Assembly (NCBI RefSeq): GCF_002207865.1
Contig: NZ_BDQM01000008.1
Coordinates: 62,001 to 126,000 of the forward strand
Reading direction: 5' to 3'
DNA: 64,000 bases
Origin: Colwellia marinimaniae
GTDB lineage: Bacteria; Pseudomonadota; Gammaproteobacteria; Enterobacterales; Alteromonadaceae
Position numbers and translations under genes: made by a program. Shown here in pieces: positions 48,844 through 58,787 of the stretch (positions within the stretch are counted from its first letter, which is position 1; each line of letters opens with the position of its first letter). The notes below the pieces were generated by a model. That model saw nothing but the letters and a program-made list of their open reading frames with translations, was not told the DNA's origin and did not search any database.

Positions 48844-49138
48844 GAGACTTTCCTTGGTAGTTAGACTTATGCGGTTAGCATTTTTATTGTCAGAGTAAGA
48901 GCAAGTATGTCGGTGAATTATCGCTAGCAGATCACGATTTTATCACTTATTAATGAAGAATTAATCACAGAAGTATCACAGCCGTGCATGCGGGCAGGGC
49001 TGCTAATATAAAATAATAAGAAATAGAGCTGAGAGGTGGATCATAGTAAGTAATTTAGCAGCCACTATTTTTAACGCCAGTAATTTGTAGCCAAGGTTAG
49101 ACCAGCGAACAAGTGGCAAATCAACGCAATGCGGTCAA

Positions 49139-50434
49139 TTATTGCTGGTCCTTGTTGTGGTGAATAGGAAATTCTATAATAAATTGTGTACCTTGCCCTA
49201 GCTTGCTTAGACAGGTGATTTTCCCACCTAAGCCTTGGTTAACAAGGTTATAGACAATGTACATGCCTAAACCACTACCGCCAGAGCCTCGCGTGGTGGT
49301 AAAAAAAGGTTCAAAGACCATCTGACTGACGGATTTTTCCATACCCTGACCATAATCCGTATAGGTGAGTAATACCTTGCTGTGCTTTTGTTTTACCGTG
49401 ATCAGCATTTTTCCTTGCTCATCATCTTGATAGGCGTGCACAATTGAATTCATGATCAGGTTAGTAATAATTTGTGAAATACCCCCAGGAATGGTATTAA
49501 GCTTTATGGTTTGATCACCAGTTACTTCTACCGTGTGCTGAGCTTTATTGATGGCGGGTGATAAGCTGTTGACTACTTTTTGAATATAACTGAGCAAATT
49601 GATGTTACGTTTTCTTTCACTGGTTTGATCAACAGCTACCAGCTTGAAGTTGGAAATTTGTTCAGCGGCTCTATCTAAATTGGTTAAAATAATATCAACA
49701 GATTTTGGTGCACTGTCAACAAAGTCCGCTAGATCTTTGCGGCTAATTTTACCTTGCTTAAAATTATGTTTTAGCTGTTGCAATTTTTCTTGTAAAAAAG
49801 AGGCACCGGTAATGCTAATCCCAATAGGTGTATTTAGCTCGTGGGCGACACCAGCTACTAAACGGCCTAAGGAGGCCATTTTTTCTGATTCGAGCAACTT
49901 GTTTTGTGTCGCCATTAAATTTTCAATCGAATTTTGTAATTCCTGCGTGCGTTCTTTCACCAGTTCTTCTAAGTGCTCTTTGTGCACTCTTAGTTCGGCT
50001 TCGGCTTTTTCGCGTACTTTACAGGCAATATTTAATAGCTGTTTTTCTTTATGTAACTCCAAAAAAACCGCCACCTTACTGCGGACGACATCTTCATTAA
50101 TTGGTTTTACTAGGTAATCTACCGCGCCGCTGGCATAGCCTTTAAATTCAAAAGTCTCATCCCGGGCAAAAGCGGTGATAAATATAACCGGAATGTGGCT
50201 AGTTTTAGGATGATCAAGAATTAAGGCCGCGGTTTCGAAGCCATCCATACAAGGCATTTGTACATCCATTAAGATCAGGGCAAAATCATGTTTGTGGGCC
50301 ACGGCAAGTGCCTGTTGTCCAGAGAGTGCTTTGATAATTTCAACATTGAGTGAAGCCAAGGTGCGCTCATAAACGCGCAAATTATTAGGCTCATCATCAA
50401 CAATCAGAATTTTTGGCAGCGTCTCTAAGTCCAT
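49139..50434 (-). CDS. Response-regulator/histidine-kinase hybrid
   Basis: I chose the ATG at 50434, one base after the CheB stop and behind an AAGGGA-type site. The 431-residue protein has an N-terminal receiver domain (ILIVDDEPNN, phosphoacceptor Asp in ALILMDVQMPCMDG, Lys in YLVKPINEDV). A coiled coil follows (KAEAELRVHKEHLEELVKER). The kinase core has GVAHELNTPIG as H-box and a HATPase domain with GSGGSGLGMYIVYNL. It has no membrane segment, so it is a soluble relay kinase. It forms a cluster with cheB, cheR and the large hybrid kinase. Confidence 0.92.
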   Translation of the reverse strand: MDLETLPKILIVDDEPNNLRVYERTLASLNVEIIKALSGQQALAVAHKHDFALILMDVQMPCMDGFETAALILDHPKTSHIPVIFITAFARDETFEFKGYASGAVDYLVKPINEDVVRSKVAVFLELHKEKQLLNIACKVREKAEAELRVHKEHLEELVKERTQELQNSIENLMATQNKLLESEKMASLGRLVAGVAHELNTPIGISITGASFLQEKLQQLKHNFKQGKISRKDLADFVDSAPKSVDIILTNLDRAAEQISNFKLVAVDQTSERKRNINLLSYIQKVVNSLSPAINKAQHTVEVTGDQTIKLNTIPGGISQIITNLIMNSIVHAYQDDEQGKMLITVKQKHSKVLLTYTDYGQGMEKSVSQMVFEPFFTTTRGSGGSGLGMYIVYNLVNQGLGGKITCLSKLGQGTQFIIEFPIHHNKDQQ

Positions 50435-50435
50435 G

Positions 50436-51047
50436 TTATCCCTTGTCTCCTTGCATGAGGTGGCACAAAAATGGCGCAATATCATTCAAGGGTAATATAT
50501 GATCTACTGTATGTAAGTAAATGGCTGCTTTTGGCATAAAATCAACTTCAGCAGTTCTTGGCGCTTGTACCAGTGTTAAGCCAGCACGGTCACTAATATT
50601 CTTTAGCCCTATACTGCCATCACTACTTGCTCCTGTAAGTATAAGACCAATTAATTGATTTTTGTAGCAAGCACTGGCGCTGTCAAAGAGCACGTCAATT
50701 GAAGGTAGCGCAAAATTAACTGGCGGCTCAAGACTCAACGCAAAAATCTTACTTTTTTCAATAAGTAGGTGGTACTTTGCCGGGGCAATGTAAATATTTC
50801 CCGGTTTTATTTTTGCGCCTAACATAGCTTCCTTAACCGGCATAGCGCAATCATTGTTAAAATAACTGATAAGAAAGTCATTGTGGCTGGCCCCCTCAAA
50901 GACGATTTCGCCTCTATGTTGCAGCACTATGATGGCAAGAGGAAAGTTTATGGGTAGTTTAGGTAATATTTTATGCAGCGCATTAAGACCGCCGGCAGAG
51001 ACACCGATAACTAAAGCTTGATAAAGGGCGTTATTATTGGCCGCCAT
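50436..51047 (-). CDS. cheB: CheB-type methylesterase domain protein
   Basis: The 203-residue protein is a stand-alone CheB catalytic domain; the receiver domain of chemotaxis CheB is absent. The catalytic Ser lies in VIGVSAGGLNALHK, the His in IIVLQHRGEI and the Asp in TGASSDGSIGLKNI. Such domains beside CheR and large hybrid kinases occur in non-chemotactic signalling. There are no chemoreceptor, CheA or CheW genes in the window. Overlapping or abutting starts link it to its neighbours. Confidence 0.9.
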   Translation of the reverse strand: MAANNNALYQALVIGVSAGGLNALHKILPKLPINFPLAIIVLQHRGEIVFEGASHNDFLISYFNNDCAMPVKEAMLGAKIKPGNIYIAPAKYHLLIEKSKIFALSLEPPVNFALPSIDVLFDSASACYKNQLIGLILTGASSDGSIGLKNISDRAGLTLVQAPRTAEVDFMPKAAIYLHTVDHILPLNDIAPFLCHLMQGDKG

Positions 51048-51071
51048 TATAAGTGAGTTGCTTGGCGACGA

Positions 51072-51947
51072 TTATTCATAGTTGATTTTTTGATAAATAC
51101 GCTGGTCTTTAGCAATAGTCTCAAAGTTGTTTATTTGATTGCTAAATTCCAGTGATTCTTTATCACCTAATAACAGATAACCACGATGTATTAGGCTTTT
51201 ATTAAAGAGTGACAAGACCTTGTTCTGTAAATTTTTATCAAAATAGATAAGTACGTTACGGCAAAGGATTAAATGCATTTGAGCAAAACATTGGTCTTTT
51301 ATCAAGTTATGGTGGGCAAAGGTAATATGCTCTTTAAGATCATTATGCATCTTGGCATAACCATGCTTGGCTTGATAATAATCTGCAAAAGATGCTTTGC
51401 CACCTGCCTGTTGGTAATTATGGGTATACTCGGTGATTTTTTCTGCTTTATAAATGCCTTGCTCTGCTATTTTTAACGAGTGATTGTTAAAGTCTGTCGC
51501 ATATATCTGGCTGCGATTGAGTAAACCTTCTTCTTTTAACATGATGGCTAATGAATAGACTTCTTCACCTGTGGCGCAACCAGCATGCCAAATATTGATC
51601 CGGGAGTAGGTTTTTAGTTGGGTAAAAACCTTGTCTCTGAGTGCTTTAAATACCAGAGGGTCACGAAACATTTCTGTGACGGTTACGGACATTTCTTTGA
51701 GGAATAGTTCAAAAAATTCAGGCTGGTACAAAATTTTAGGGATCATTTCGGCAACATTGTTTAGTTGCGCCTTTTTTAGGCAGTTGTTTATGCGCCGGGT
51801 GAGCGATGCTTGGGCATAATGGCTAAAATCATAGTCATAGCGAAACTCTATGGCTTGTAGTAATAGCTTAATCTCTAGTGCCATTATCTCGTCTTCGTCA
51901 GGGCGAGGACTATAAGCTTTAGTCTTTGTTTTAGTGGTAGGTATCAA
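51072..51947 (-). CDS. cheR: CheR-type protein glutamate methyltransferase
   Basis: The N-terminal helical domain begins EIKLLLQAIEFRYDYDFSHYA. The SAM-binding methyltransferase domain follows, with NIWHAGCATGEEVYSLAIML, ATDFNNHSLKIA and HLILCRNVLIYF. A TTG at 51947 behind AAGGAA gives 291 residues; an ATG at 51884 would shorten it and also keep the whole domain. It lies between the hybrid kinase and cheB. Substrate may be the large hybrid kinase itself (inference). Confidence 0.92.
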   Translation of the reverse strand: MIPTTKTKTKAYSPRPDEDEIMALEIKLLLQAIEFRYDYDFSHYAQASLTRRINNCLKKAQLNNVAEMIPKILYQPEFFELFLKEMSVTVTEMFRDPLVFKALRDKVFTQLKTYSRINIWHAGCATGEEVYSLAIMLKEEGLLNRSQIYATDFNNHSLKIAEQGIYKAEKITEYTHNYQQAGGKASFADYYQAKHGYAKMHNDLKEHITFAHHNLIKDQCFAQMHLILCRNVLIYFDKNLQNKVLSLFNKSLIHRGYLLLGDKESLEFSNQINNFETIAKDQRIYQKINYE

Positions 51948-51992
51948 AAGCTGTTCCTTGTTATCGAATCAAGGTCGCAAAATGAACATTTG

Positions 51993-54900
51993 CTATGCGT
52001 CTTTTTTAAATAACCAAATACGCAAAATGGAAACCAGTTTGTCAAAATCTATAGGTTTAGTTAAATATTCTGATGCGCCAGATTTTAAGGCTAACTCTCT
52101 ATCTTCTGGCATCGTTTTCGCGGTTAGGGCAATAATAGGAATTTTTTTATAGTGCTTCATATTACGGATAATTTGGGTGGCTTCATTGCCATCCATTACT
52201 GGCATCATGGTGTCCATTAAAATAAGTTCAAAATCGTTATGCTCTCTGAGCAGTTCAATCGCCTCTTTACCGTTATTGGCCATTTCTACATCACACCCTA
52301 TATCAATTAACTTTTTAGATAAGGCATAGCTATTACGCATATCATCATCAGTTAATAATATTTTACGTCCTTGTAAAATGGCATCTTCGTCATGTAAAAG
52401 CCGCATAGACTTTTTATCTTTAAGCTTAGTTAACTTACTGGATTTTTCTTCAATGTCGTATAAGAATAACGATATATCATCAAGTAAACGCTCAGGAGAG
52501 CCGGTGCCTTTTATGACTACCGTAGAAGAGTATTTGTCGAGCTCTGCTTGCTCTTGGTCGGTAATCTCTTTACCGGTATAGACAATTACCGGTGGTAATA
52601 CTTCTAGGGTGCCAGCATTAACTTGTTTTAATAGCTCAATACCACTCATATCGGGTAAACCTAAGTCTAAAATAACGCAGTCATATTTTCCGGTTAAAAT
52701 GGCGACACAGCCTTCTTCGCCAGTAGAGACACACGTGGCTTTTAGGCCGATATTTTCCAGTAATCGTCGGGTGGCTTTACTATGGTGCTTATTATCTTCA
52801 ATAATCAATACTTGGCGAATCTTTGCTGTTGATAAGTTTTCAATTTCAACTAATACTTGGTGCAGCTGCTCACTACTAACGGGTTTTGTTTGTAAGCCAA
52901 TCGCTCCTTCTGCTAAGGCCTCACTGCGACTTTCACTGTGGGCTGAAATGATTTCTACTGGAATATGCTGAGTTTTTAAGCTGGACTTTAATTGCTCTAA
53001 TACTTGGTGGCCATCAATATCGGGTAGCATAAGGTCAAGAATAATACCATTGGGCTGATGATGTTGTGCTAAATATATTCCCGAGCGGCCATCACCGGCC
53101 ACCAAGCATTTATAGCCACTTTTTCGGGCGTAATCACGTAATATTTTCGCAAATATTTTATCATCATCTATGACTAACAGCGTTTTGTCGCCAGCGTGTA
53201 TATTGAATCTATCGTCATCAATAAAAATATTTAGCTCTAAATCTATGTCTCTGTCAATACCCGCTAATGCAGAGGTGTGAACCGCAGGGGGCTGAGGTAA
53301 GGTACTTGCTGCACTTTGTTTACTCGCTAGGTTGGTCGCTATTATATTGGCTTCATTTTTACTGGCGGAGCTAGTGGCATCGTCAGAAGAGAGTGGTAAA
53401 TACAGGGTAAAGCTACTGCCTTTATGTATTTGGCTGGTCAGTTGTATTTCTCCGCCCAGTAAATGGCTTAATTCTCTCGCTATGGTTAAACCTAAGCCAG
53501 TACCGCCATATTTTCGGCTAGTTGAGCCATCGGCTTGTTGAAAGGCCTCAAAAATAGCTTGTAACTTATCTTCCGCAATACCAACACCCGTATCAGTAAC
53601 CACAATGGCCAAGCTGTTGGTTACGGTTAAGTGTTGCTGTCTAAAGTGAGTGTTTTCAGCGGGCAGGCGGAAGTTTATTGTTACTTCTCCTATTTCGGTG
53701 AATTTTATCGCATTTGAAAGTAAGTTGCGTAATATTTGCTCGAGGCGTTGACTGTCAGTGATAAGGCTATCAGGTATGTTATTGTCTATGCTGGCTGACA
53801 ATTGAATGTTCCTTTCTTTTGCCAGCGGGGTAAAAAGTTGCAATAACTTATCTTTTACTTGGCTAAGTTGAACATTTTCTCGGTGAATATTTAATTTCCC
53901 TGCTTCGACTTTTGATAAGTCGAGAATATCGTTAATCAGGTGCAGCAGGCTTTGACCACCATCATAGATGATATGGGCATCTTCAACTTCAGTTTCATCT
54001 AAGTGACCACTGGTATTGTCAGCTAAGCCCTTAGCTAAGAGTAATAAGCTATTCAGTGGCGTTCTTAATTCGTGGCTCATATTCGCTAAAAACTCTGACT
54101 TATATTTACTGGCTATCGTCAGCTCTTTGGCCTTGATCGCTAACTCTTGCTCTGAGGCGGCAATCTTGTCTCTTTGCGCTTGTAAATCTTTTTGTCTTTG
54201 GCCTAATTCATCATTAGAGGTTTGTAGTTCCTCACTTTGTTGTCTTAATTCCTCTTCTGAGGCTTTTAATTGCTGGGTTTGCTCAACTAAATTTTCATTA
54301 GCACTTTTTAACTCTTCTTGCTGCGTTTGTAATTCTTCTGCCTGTTGCTGGGTTTCGTGTAATAGTTGTTTGGTTCTTTGTTGACTGAATAGGTTGTTAA
54401 TGACTATGCCGAGACTTTGTGCTACTTGCGTTAATGTTAGCTGCTGTTCCTCAGTAAAAACGTGGAAGGAAGCCAGTTCAATAACGGCCATAATTTTGCT
54501 TTCAAAAAGTATAGGTAAGAGTATTAAATTAAGGGGTGTTTGCTCACCTAAGGCGGAATTTATTTGAATATAATCACCGGGGACCTTAGTCAGCAGAATA
54601 AGTTTCTTCTCTTTAGCGCACTGGCCAATTAAACCCTCGCCTACCTTAATAGTCGCGGCAATATTTTTTCTAGATTGAAAAGCGTAACTGCCGACCAGAG
54701 ACAAGGTATTACTATCTTGTTGCTCCTTAATATATATCACCCCATGTCCGGCTTGGCAGGCAGTGGCTAAATTACTAATGATGTCATCACTCAGTTTTGT
54801 TAGTTCAGTGATACCCTGAGTCAGTTCGTTAATTTCAGCTAATTGATGCTGGCGCTCATTTTGTTTAGATAACTGGTCGTTATTTTGCTGTAAGTCGGCT

Positions 54901-56387
54901 TCAAATTTTTTCTCTTGCGATATATCTCGAATAAAGCCAGTGTAAACTCTGTTTTGAGCACCTTGTTGCGTTACTTCGCCGACAGACAGCGCGATAGGAA
55001 ATATAGTGCCATCTTTTTTAAGAGCCTGAACTTCTCGACCGATACCAATAACTTTTTTGATAGCGCTAGTTTTATAGTTGTTAAGATAACTATCGTGCTC
55101 GGCCGCATAAGGCATAGGCATCAGTTTTTTAATATTTTGCCCTATTATTTCCTCTCGCCGATAATGAAATAAACGCATAGTCGAGTTGTTACACGAAAGA
55201 ATAGTACCTAGTGCATCTATGGTTAAAATAGCATCCATACTGGTATTGACTATGCCCTCATTAAGGGCTATTTTTTCTGCCAAGCTAGCATTTTGCTCAA
55301 TAATTTGCGCTTTCATATTATGTAAAGCATGACCAAGCTTGTCTTGCTCACCTTTCGGGTGAATTTCCTGGCTGAAATCTCCTAAGGCAATAGCTTCAGC
55401 TTGCTCTGCGGCTTCTGCCATTGATTGTATGGTGCTATTAATCGCTAAGGATAACTCACCGAGTTCATCATTGCTGATTTGGCTGATTTGTTGACTTAAA
55501 TCGCCCCTTGCTACCTTCTTGGCGAGTTCTCTTAATCGGGTGATAGGCAAACTAATGAGCCGAGCAATAATAAAGGAACCTAATGTGGCCAGAATAGTGC
55601 CGATAATGATCAGCAAAAGAATTTGTTGAATAGCCGCCTGCTCATGTTCTTCGGCAGCGTAGAGTGACTCTTGGGTAAAATCTTCAATTTCTGTTAATAG
55701 CTGCTCAAGCTCATGATCTATATTATCTTCTTCTAATTCAATATCATGAATGAGCCGTTCAAGCCGTTCAAGCTGTTCTCGCTCAGCGAGTAAGTTGTCT
55801 TGTTGAACCTTAGCTGATAAGGGCGTGGCATTGATGTCACTACTCACTTGAGGCGTAGCGTAGTTGAATGCAAGACCTTTAAGTTTTGCATTGAGTAGGG
55901 CAATAATTTTCATGGCATGTTTTTGGTAACTTTGGTGTTCAGCACTTATATTGATTATCTGTTTTAATACGTATTGGAATTCTTGTTTATCGGCCTCATA
56001 AGGGGTGAGCTTAATATCATCATTTACCTTTGACTCTAGCTGAAGCAATTCTTGTTTAACTTGCGCACCAAAGTGGAGAAACTGAGCTTTAGCCATGGCA
56101 TACTCTTGTACCGTTAACGCTGACTGAAATGTCTGGGTTCCTAAGCGTAATACCCGCTCTAAATACAGTGCTTGTTCGAGTTGATGGGTTTCTATTGCGG
56201 TAATGCTACGAATTAACGGCATATCAATTTCAGCAATTTCTTCAACCTCTTCACCAATCAGCTTCATTTGATTTAAAGCATAGAGGCCAATGATTAATAT
56301 TAAGCTAATGTTAATAAAGGCATTAACAATGAGCTTTTTCTTTATGGTGAATTGAAAAGCAGATTTTTGCTTAGAATTATTATGCAT
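51993..56387 (-). CDS. Giant hybrid sensor kinase with three receiver domains
   Basis: The 1464-residue protein has an N-terminal membrane helix (LIVNAFINISLILIIGLYAL), a periplasmic helical sensor (about 40-250), a second membrane helix (IQQILLLIIIGTILATLGSF) and HAMP segments. A PAS domain (about 375-500, with NEGIVNTSMDAILTIDALG) and a GAF domain (about 510-675) follow. A long Gln/Glu coiled coil precedes HisKA (FLANMSHELRTPLNSLLLL) and HATPase. Three receiver domains with phosphoacceptor Asp (LDLMLPDIDG, LDLGLPDMSG, MDTMMPVMDG) end it. First gene of the cheR/cheB cluster. Confidence 0.94.
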   Translation of the reverse strand: MHNNSKQKSAFQFTIKKKLIVNAFINISLILIIGLYALNQMKLIGEEVEEIAEIDMPLIRSITAIETHQLEQALYLERVLRLGTQTFQSALTVQEYAMAKAQFLHFGAQVKQELLQLESKVNDDIKLTPYEADKQEFQYVLKQIINISAEHQSYQKHAMKIIALLNAKLKGLAFNYATPQVSSDINATPLSAKVQQDNLLAEREQLERLERLIHDIELEEDNIDHELEQLLTEIEDFTQESLYAAEEHEQAAIQQILLLIIIGTILATLGSFIIARLISLPITRLRELAKKVARGDLSQQISQISNDELGELSLAINSTIQSMAEAAEQAEAIALGDFSQEIHPKGEQDKLGHALHNMKAQIIEQNASLAEKIALNEGIVNTSMDAILTIDALGTILSCNNSTMRLFHYRREEIIGQNIKKLMPMPYAAEHDSYLNNYKTSAIKKVIGIGREVQALKKDGTIFPIALSVGEVTQQGAQNRVYTGFIRDISQEKKFEADLQQNNDQLSKQNERQHQLAEINELTQGITELTKLSDDIISNLATACQAGHGVIYIKEQQDSNTLSLVGSYAFQSRKNIAATIKVGEGLIGQCAKEKKLILLTKVPGDYIQINSALGEQTPLNLILLPILFESKIMAVIELASFHVFTEEQQLTLTQVAQSLGIVINNLFSQQRTKQLLHETQQQAEELQTQQEELKSANENLVEQTQQLKASEEELRQQSEELQTSNDELGQRQKDLQAQRDKIAASEQELAIKAKELTIASKYKSEFLANMSHELRTPLNSLLLLAKGLADNTSGHLDETEVEDAHIIYDGGQSLLHLINDILDLSKVEAGKLNIHRENVQLSQVKDKLLQLFTPLAKERNIQLSASIDNNIPDSLITDSQRLEQILRNLLSNAIKFTEIGEVTINFRLPAENTHFRQQHLTVTNSLAIVVTDTGVGIAEDKLQAIFEAFQQADGSTSRKYGGTGLGLTIARELSHLLGGEIQLTSQIHKGSSFTLYLPLSSDDATSSASKNEANIIATNLASKQSAASTLPQPPAVHTSALAGIDRDIDLELNIFIDDDRFNIHAGDKTLLVIDDDKIFAKILRDYARKSGYKCLVAGDGRSGIYLAQHHQPNGIILDLMLPDIDGHQVLEQLKSSLKTQHIPVEIISAHSESRSEALAEGAIGLQTKPVSSEQLHQVLVEIENLSTAKIRQVLIIEDNKHHSKATRRLLENIGLKATCVSTGEEGCVAILTGKYDCVILDLGLPDMSGIELLKQVNAGTLEVLPPVIVYTGKEITDQEQAELDKYSSTVVIKGTGSPERLLDDISLFLYDIEEKSSKLTKLKDKKSMRLLHDEDAILQGRKILLTDDDMRNSYALSKKLIDIGCDVEMANNGKEAIELLREHNDFELILMDTMMPVMDGNEATQIIRNMKHYKKIPIIALTAKTMPEDRELALKSGASEYLTKPIDFDKLVSILRIWLFKKDA

Positions 56388-56497
56388 AACTGTTGTTAGT
56401 CTTTGCTGAGTAAATCGCTATCTACAAAGCATAGTAAAGTATGATAAAAAGCCTAATTTTTATGGGTTTTGTCGTAATTTCAACCTAGAACCGCTGT

Positions 56498-57793
56498 TTA
56501 TTTCGGGAATTGTAAGGTAAAGCAGGCACCAGATAGACGTTGGCTATTGCTGGCGTTAATGCTGCCTTGATGCCAGTCCATGATTTTACTGCAAATAGCT
56601 AAGCCTAAGCCAAAATGACCTTGCTCTCTTGACCTATCGGCATCGAGTTTGACAAAGGGGGTGAAGATAATGGCGAGTTTATCATTTGCTATGCCTTTGC
56701 CATCATCTTCAACGGTAATGGTCAGTTGTTGGTTGTTATTGGTTAGGGTGAGTAGTACTTGGCTGTTGGCGTAGCCAATGGCATTGCTAATAAGATTGAC
56801 TAGGGCGCGATAGCTCCAGTGGTAATCTAAGGGATAAAGTATGGTGTTATCGCCCGTTAACTGTACGCTAATGTTTTTTTGCTCTGCCAGTACTTGGCAA
56901 TCATTGATAGCCGAGGTGATTAGGGCACAAATATTGGTCGGCTGCTTTTTTAAATTTAGCCCTTGGCGTTCCATCGAGGCATAATCAAGAAAAGCACTGG
57001 TCATTTCCTCCATGCGTGTTAATTCATTGTCCATGCGCGACAAGTAATTATTTTTCTTTTCAATGGAGTTACTGTCTAAAGCGGCTTCTATACCAAAACG
57101 TAAACAAGCCATTGGTGTACGAATATCATGGGATAAGCTGCGAGCGAGGATTTTATTATCGGCGACGAGTTTTTCTAGTTTACTGGCCATGGTATTAAAG
57201 CTTTGCTCTAACACTTTTATATAAGATAAGCGGCTACTGGCGATACGCACATCAAGCTGTCCTGAGCCTATTTTAGCGGCGGCATTGTTGAGTAGGTATA
57301 AACGTCTAGTTAAGGGGATTAACCATAAAATAAGTATGAAACAAATACTTAGGTAGAGTGTTAACGTTAAAATAAAATTAATGTTGTCGTCATCTGCTGT
57401 TTCAGTGGGTAGTTCAAGGCGCAAAAGAAACTCAGGGTGGTTGGCTATGCTTTTTAATAAGTATTGGTTGGCACTTGAGGCTAGCAGTAAGCCTCCTGGC
57501 AGGGTTAATTGCGCAATTAGTGAGCTAGGCAGGGCGATTTTTTTGCTCGATGCTAAGCTAGTATCCAGTTGGTAATGTTGTTGAAATTGCTTAACTCTTT
57601 CGTTTAACTCTAGACTACTGAGCGAGCTCAGCTCGCTAGTTAGCCCATTGACTAACTGTCGGTAGACCGTGGTTGTTTGCGTTTCGGTTATTTTATCTTC
57701 TGTGGCATATGCCACTAGTTCATCGAGTCCCCAGCCAATAAAAAATAGCGAGCCTAATACGGTGAGAATAATACTGATATAGAGGCCACGCAT
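56498..57793 (-). CDS. Membrane sensor histidine kinase
   Basis: The 431-residue kinase has two membrane helices (about 5-25 and 148-168, with ILTLTLYLSICFILILWLI), a periplasmic sensor domain between them, a HAMP linker, HisKA (LARSLSHDIRTPMACLRFG) and HATPase (NLISNAIGYA, GHFGLGLAICSKI). It starts two bases after its response regulator and belongs with the DUF3019 and MipA genes upstream. Stimulus unknown. Confidence 0.93.
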   Translation of the reverse strand: MRGLYISIILTVLGSLFFIGWGLDELVAYATEDKITETQTTTVYRQLVNGLTSELSSLSSLELNERVKQFQQHYQLDTSLASSKKIALPSSLIAQLTLPGGLLLASSANQYLLKSIANHPEFLLRLELPTETADDDNINFILTLTLYLSICFILILWLIPLTRRLYLLNNAAAKIGSGQLDVRIASSRLSYIKVLEQSFNTMASKLEKLVADNKILARSLSHDIRTPMACLRFGIEAALDSNSIEKKNNYLSRMDNELTRMEEMTSAFLDYASMERQGLNLKKQPTNICALITSAINDCQVLAEQKNISVQLTGDNTILYPLDYHWSYRALVNLISNAIGYANSQVLLTLTNNNQQLTITVEDDGKGIANDKLAIIFTPFVKLDADRSREQGHFGLGLAICSKIMDWHQGSINASNSQRLSGACFTLQFPK

Positions 57794-57795
57794 GG

Positions 57796-58524
57796 TTATT
57801 CGTCAATGCCAAAGCTTGATTGCTCTTGCCAAGCATCACTAACAAATAAATAGCCTTTACCCCAAATGGTTTTAAATTTTTTCGGTTTTTGTGGGTCATC
57901 ATTAAATAATTTACGTAAGGTTGATAACATCACGTCAAAACGTCTATCTTGACCATCATATTCGCGTTTTTTCAGCGCTTTAAAAACAGAGTCTCGGTCA
58001 ACTACACTGCCAGCATGTTGGGCTAAATAGGTGAGGAAGGCAAAGAGGCTGGTTGATAACTCTACTTCTTTACCTTGATAAACGACACGTTTTGCTGCTT
58101 GGTTTATGCTCAAATCACCAAAAACCAGTTCGTTATTGAGGTTATTGTCTGCTTTGTTTCTATGGCTGAGTTGACGGTTAATGCGCGCTAATAAAGCCCG
58201 TGGTCGAACGGGTTTTATTACATAGTCATCCGCGCCAGCTTCTAAGCCAATCACTTCATCAAATTCATCGGCGCGGGCGGTTAACATAATAATTGGCACT
58301 TGTTGGCTCGGCTTATGTTGACGAATAAGCCGGCATACTTCTATGCCATTTAAGCCTGGTAACATAACGTCGAGTAAAACGATATCAGTGCTGTTTTTCT
58401 TAATAACATCTAAGACTAAATCGCCACGGGCGACATGGGTGACATTAAAGCCCTGTTCGGTTAAATATTCACAGACCCAATTAGCAAGGCTAATATCATC
58501 TTCCACCAATAAAATATTGTGCAT
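57796..58524 (-). CDS. OmpR-family response regulator
   Basis: The 242-residue regulator has a receiver domain (LLVEDDISLANWV, Asp in IVLLDVMLPGLNG near residue 52, Lys in YVIKPVRPRAL). A winged-helix domain follows at about 130-232, with VELSTSLFAFLTYLAQHAG and FKTIWGKGYLFV. It lies next to its kinase. A MITE-like element separates it from DUF3019 and MipA/OmpV genes that usually stand beside this type of pair, so they may be targets or an original operon. Confidence 0.94.
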   Translation of the reverse strand: MHNILLVEDDISLANWVCEYLTEQGFNVTHVARGDLVLDVIKKNSTDIVLLDVMLPGLNGIEVCRLIRQHKPSQQVPIIMLTARADEFDEVIGLEAGADDYVIKPVRPRALLARINRQLSHRNKADNNLNNELVFGDLSINQAAKRVVYQGKEVELSTSLFAFLTYLAQHAGSVVDRDSVFKALKKREYDGQDRRFDVMLSTLRKLFNDDPQKPKKFKTIWGKGYLFVSDAWQEQSSFGIDE

Positions 58525-58574
58525 TTTATCTATTCCTACCCTTTTATTTAGTTACCGCTTTAGTGTTTATTAAA

Positions 58575-58784
58575 GGCTCTGTTCCATAATACTATTGTCT
58601 ACATTGTAACTATAAGATTTGAGTATTACTGAGGTGATAACAGCGAACTTCACCAGCATGACAGTATATGGATATACCTGATAGACCGTGCAGGAGCACA
58701 CTGTCCTGACGCTGGTGTAGAGCCCCATGGACGGTTTTACGCTTCTCGCTTGTTTACTCAGCAACACTAAACTACCACAGAGCC
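58575..58784. mobile_element. Second MITE-like element, 210 bp
   Basis: It starts GGCTCTGT and ends ACAGAGCC, perfect 8-base inverted ends. Its last 65 bases match 55 of 65 in the copy at 41812-41980. The flanks TTATTAAA (58567-58574) and TGGTTAAA (58785-58792) agree at six of eight positions, a possible decayed target duplication. The element lies between the response regulator and the DUF3019 gene, ending three bases before the DUF3019 stop codon. The reading frame through it looks meaningless. Confidence 0.78.
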
Positions 58785-58787
58785 TGG

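Noticed and set aside
48407..48898. Plus-strand open frame of 163 residues opposite the spondin gene
   Set aside because: It is antisense to a well-supported gene with clear domain motifs.
49644..50117. Plus-strand open frame of 157 residues opposite the hybrid kinase
   Set aside because: It is cysteine- and serine-rich antisense to kinase coding sequence, with no ribosome-binding site.
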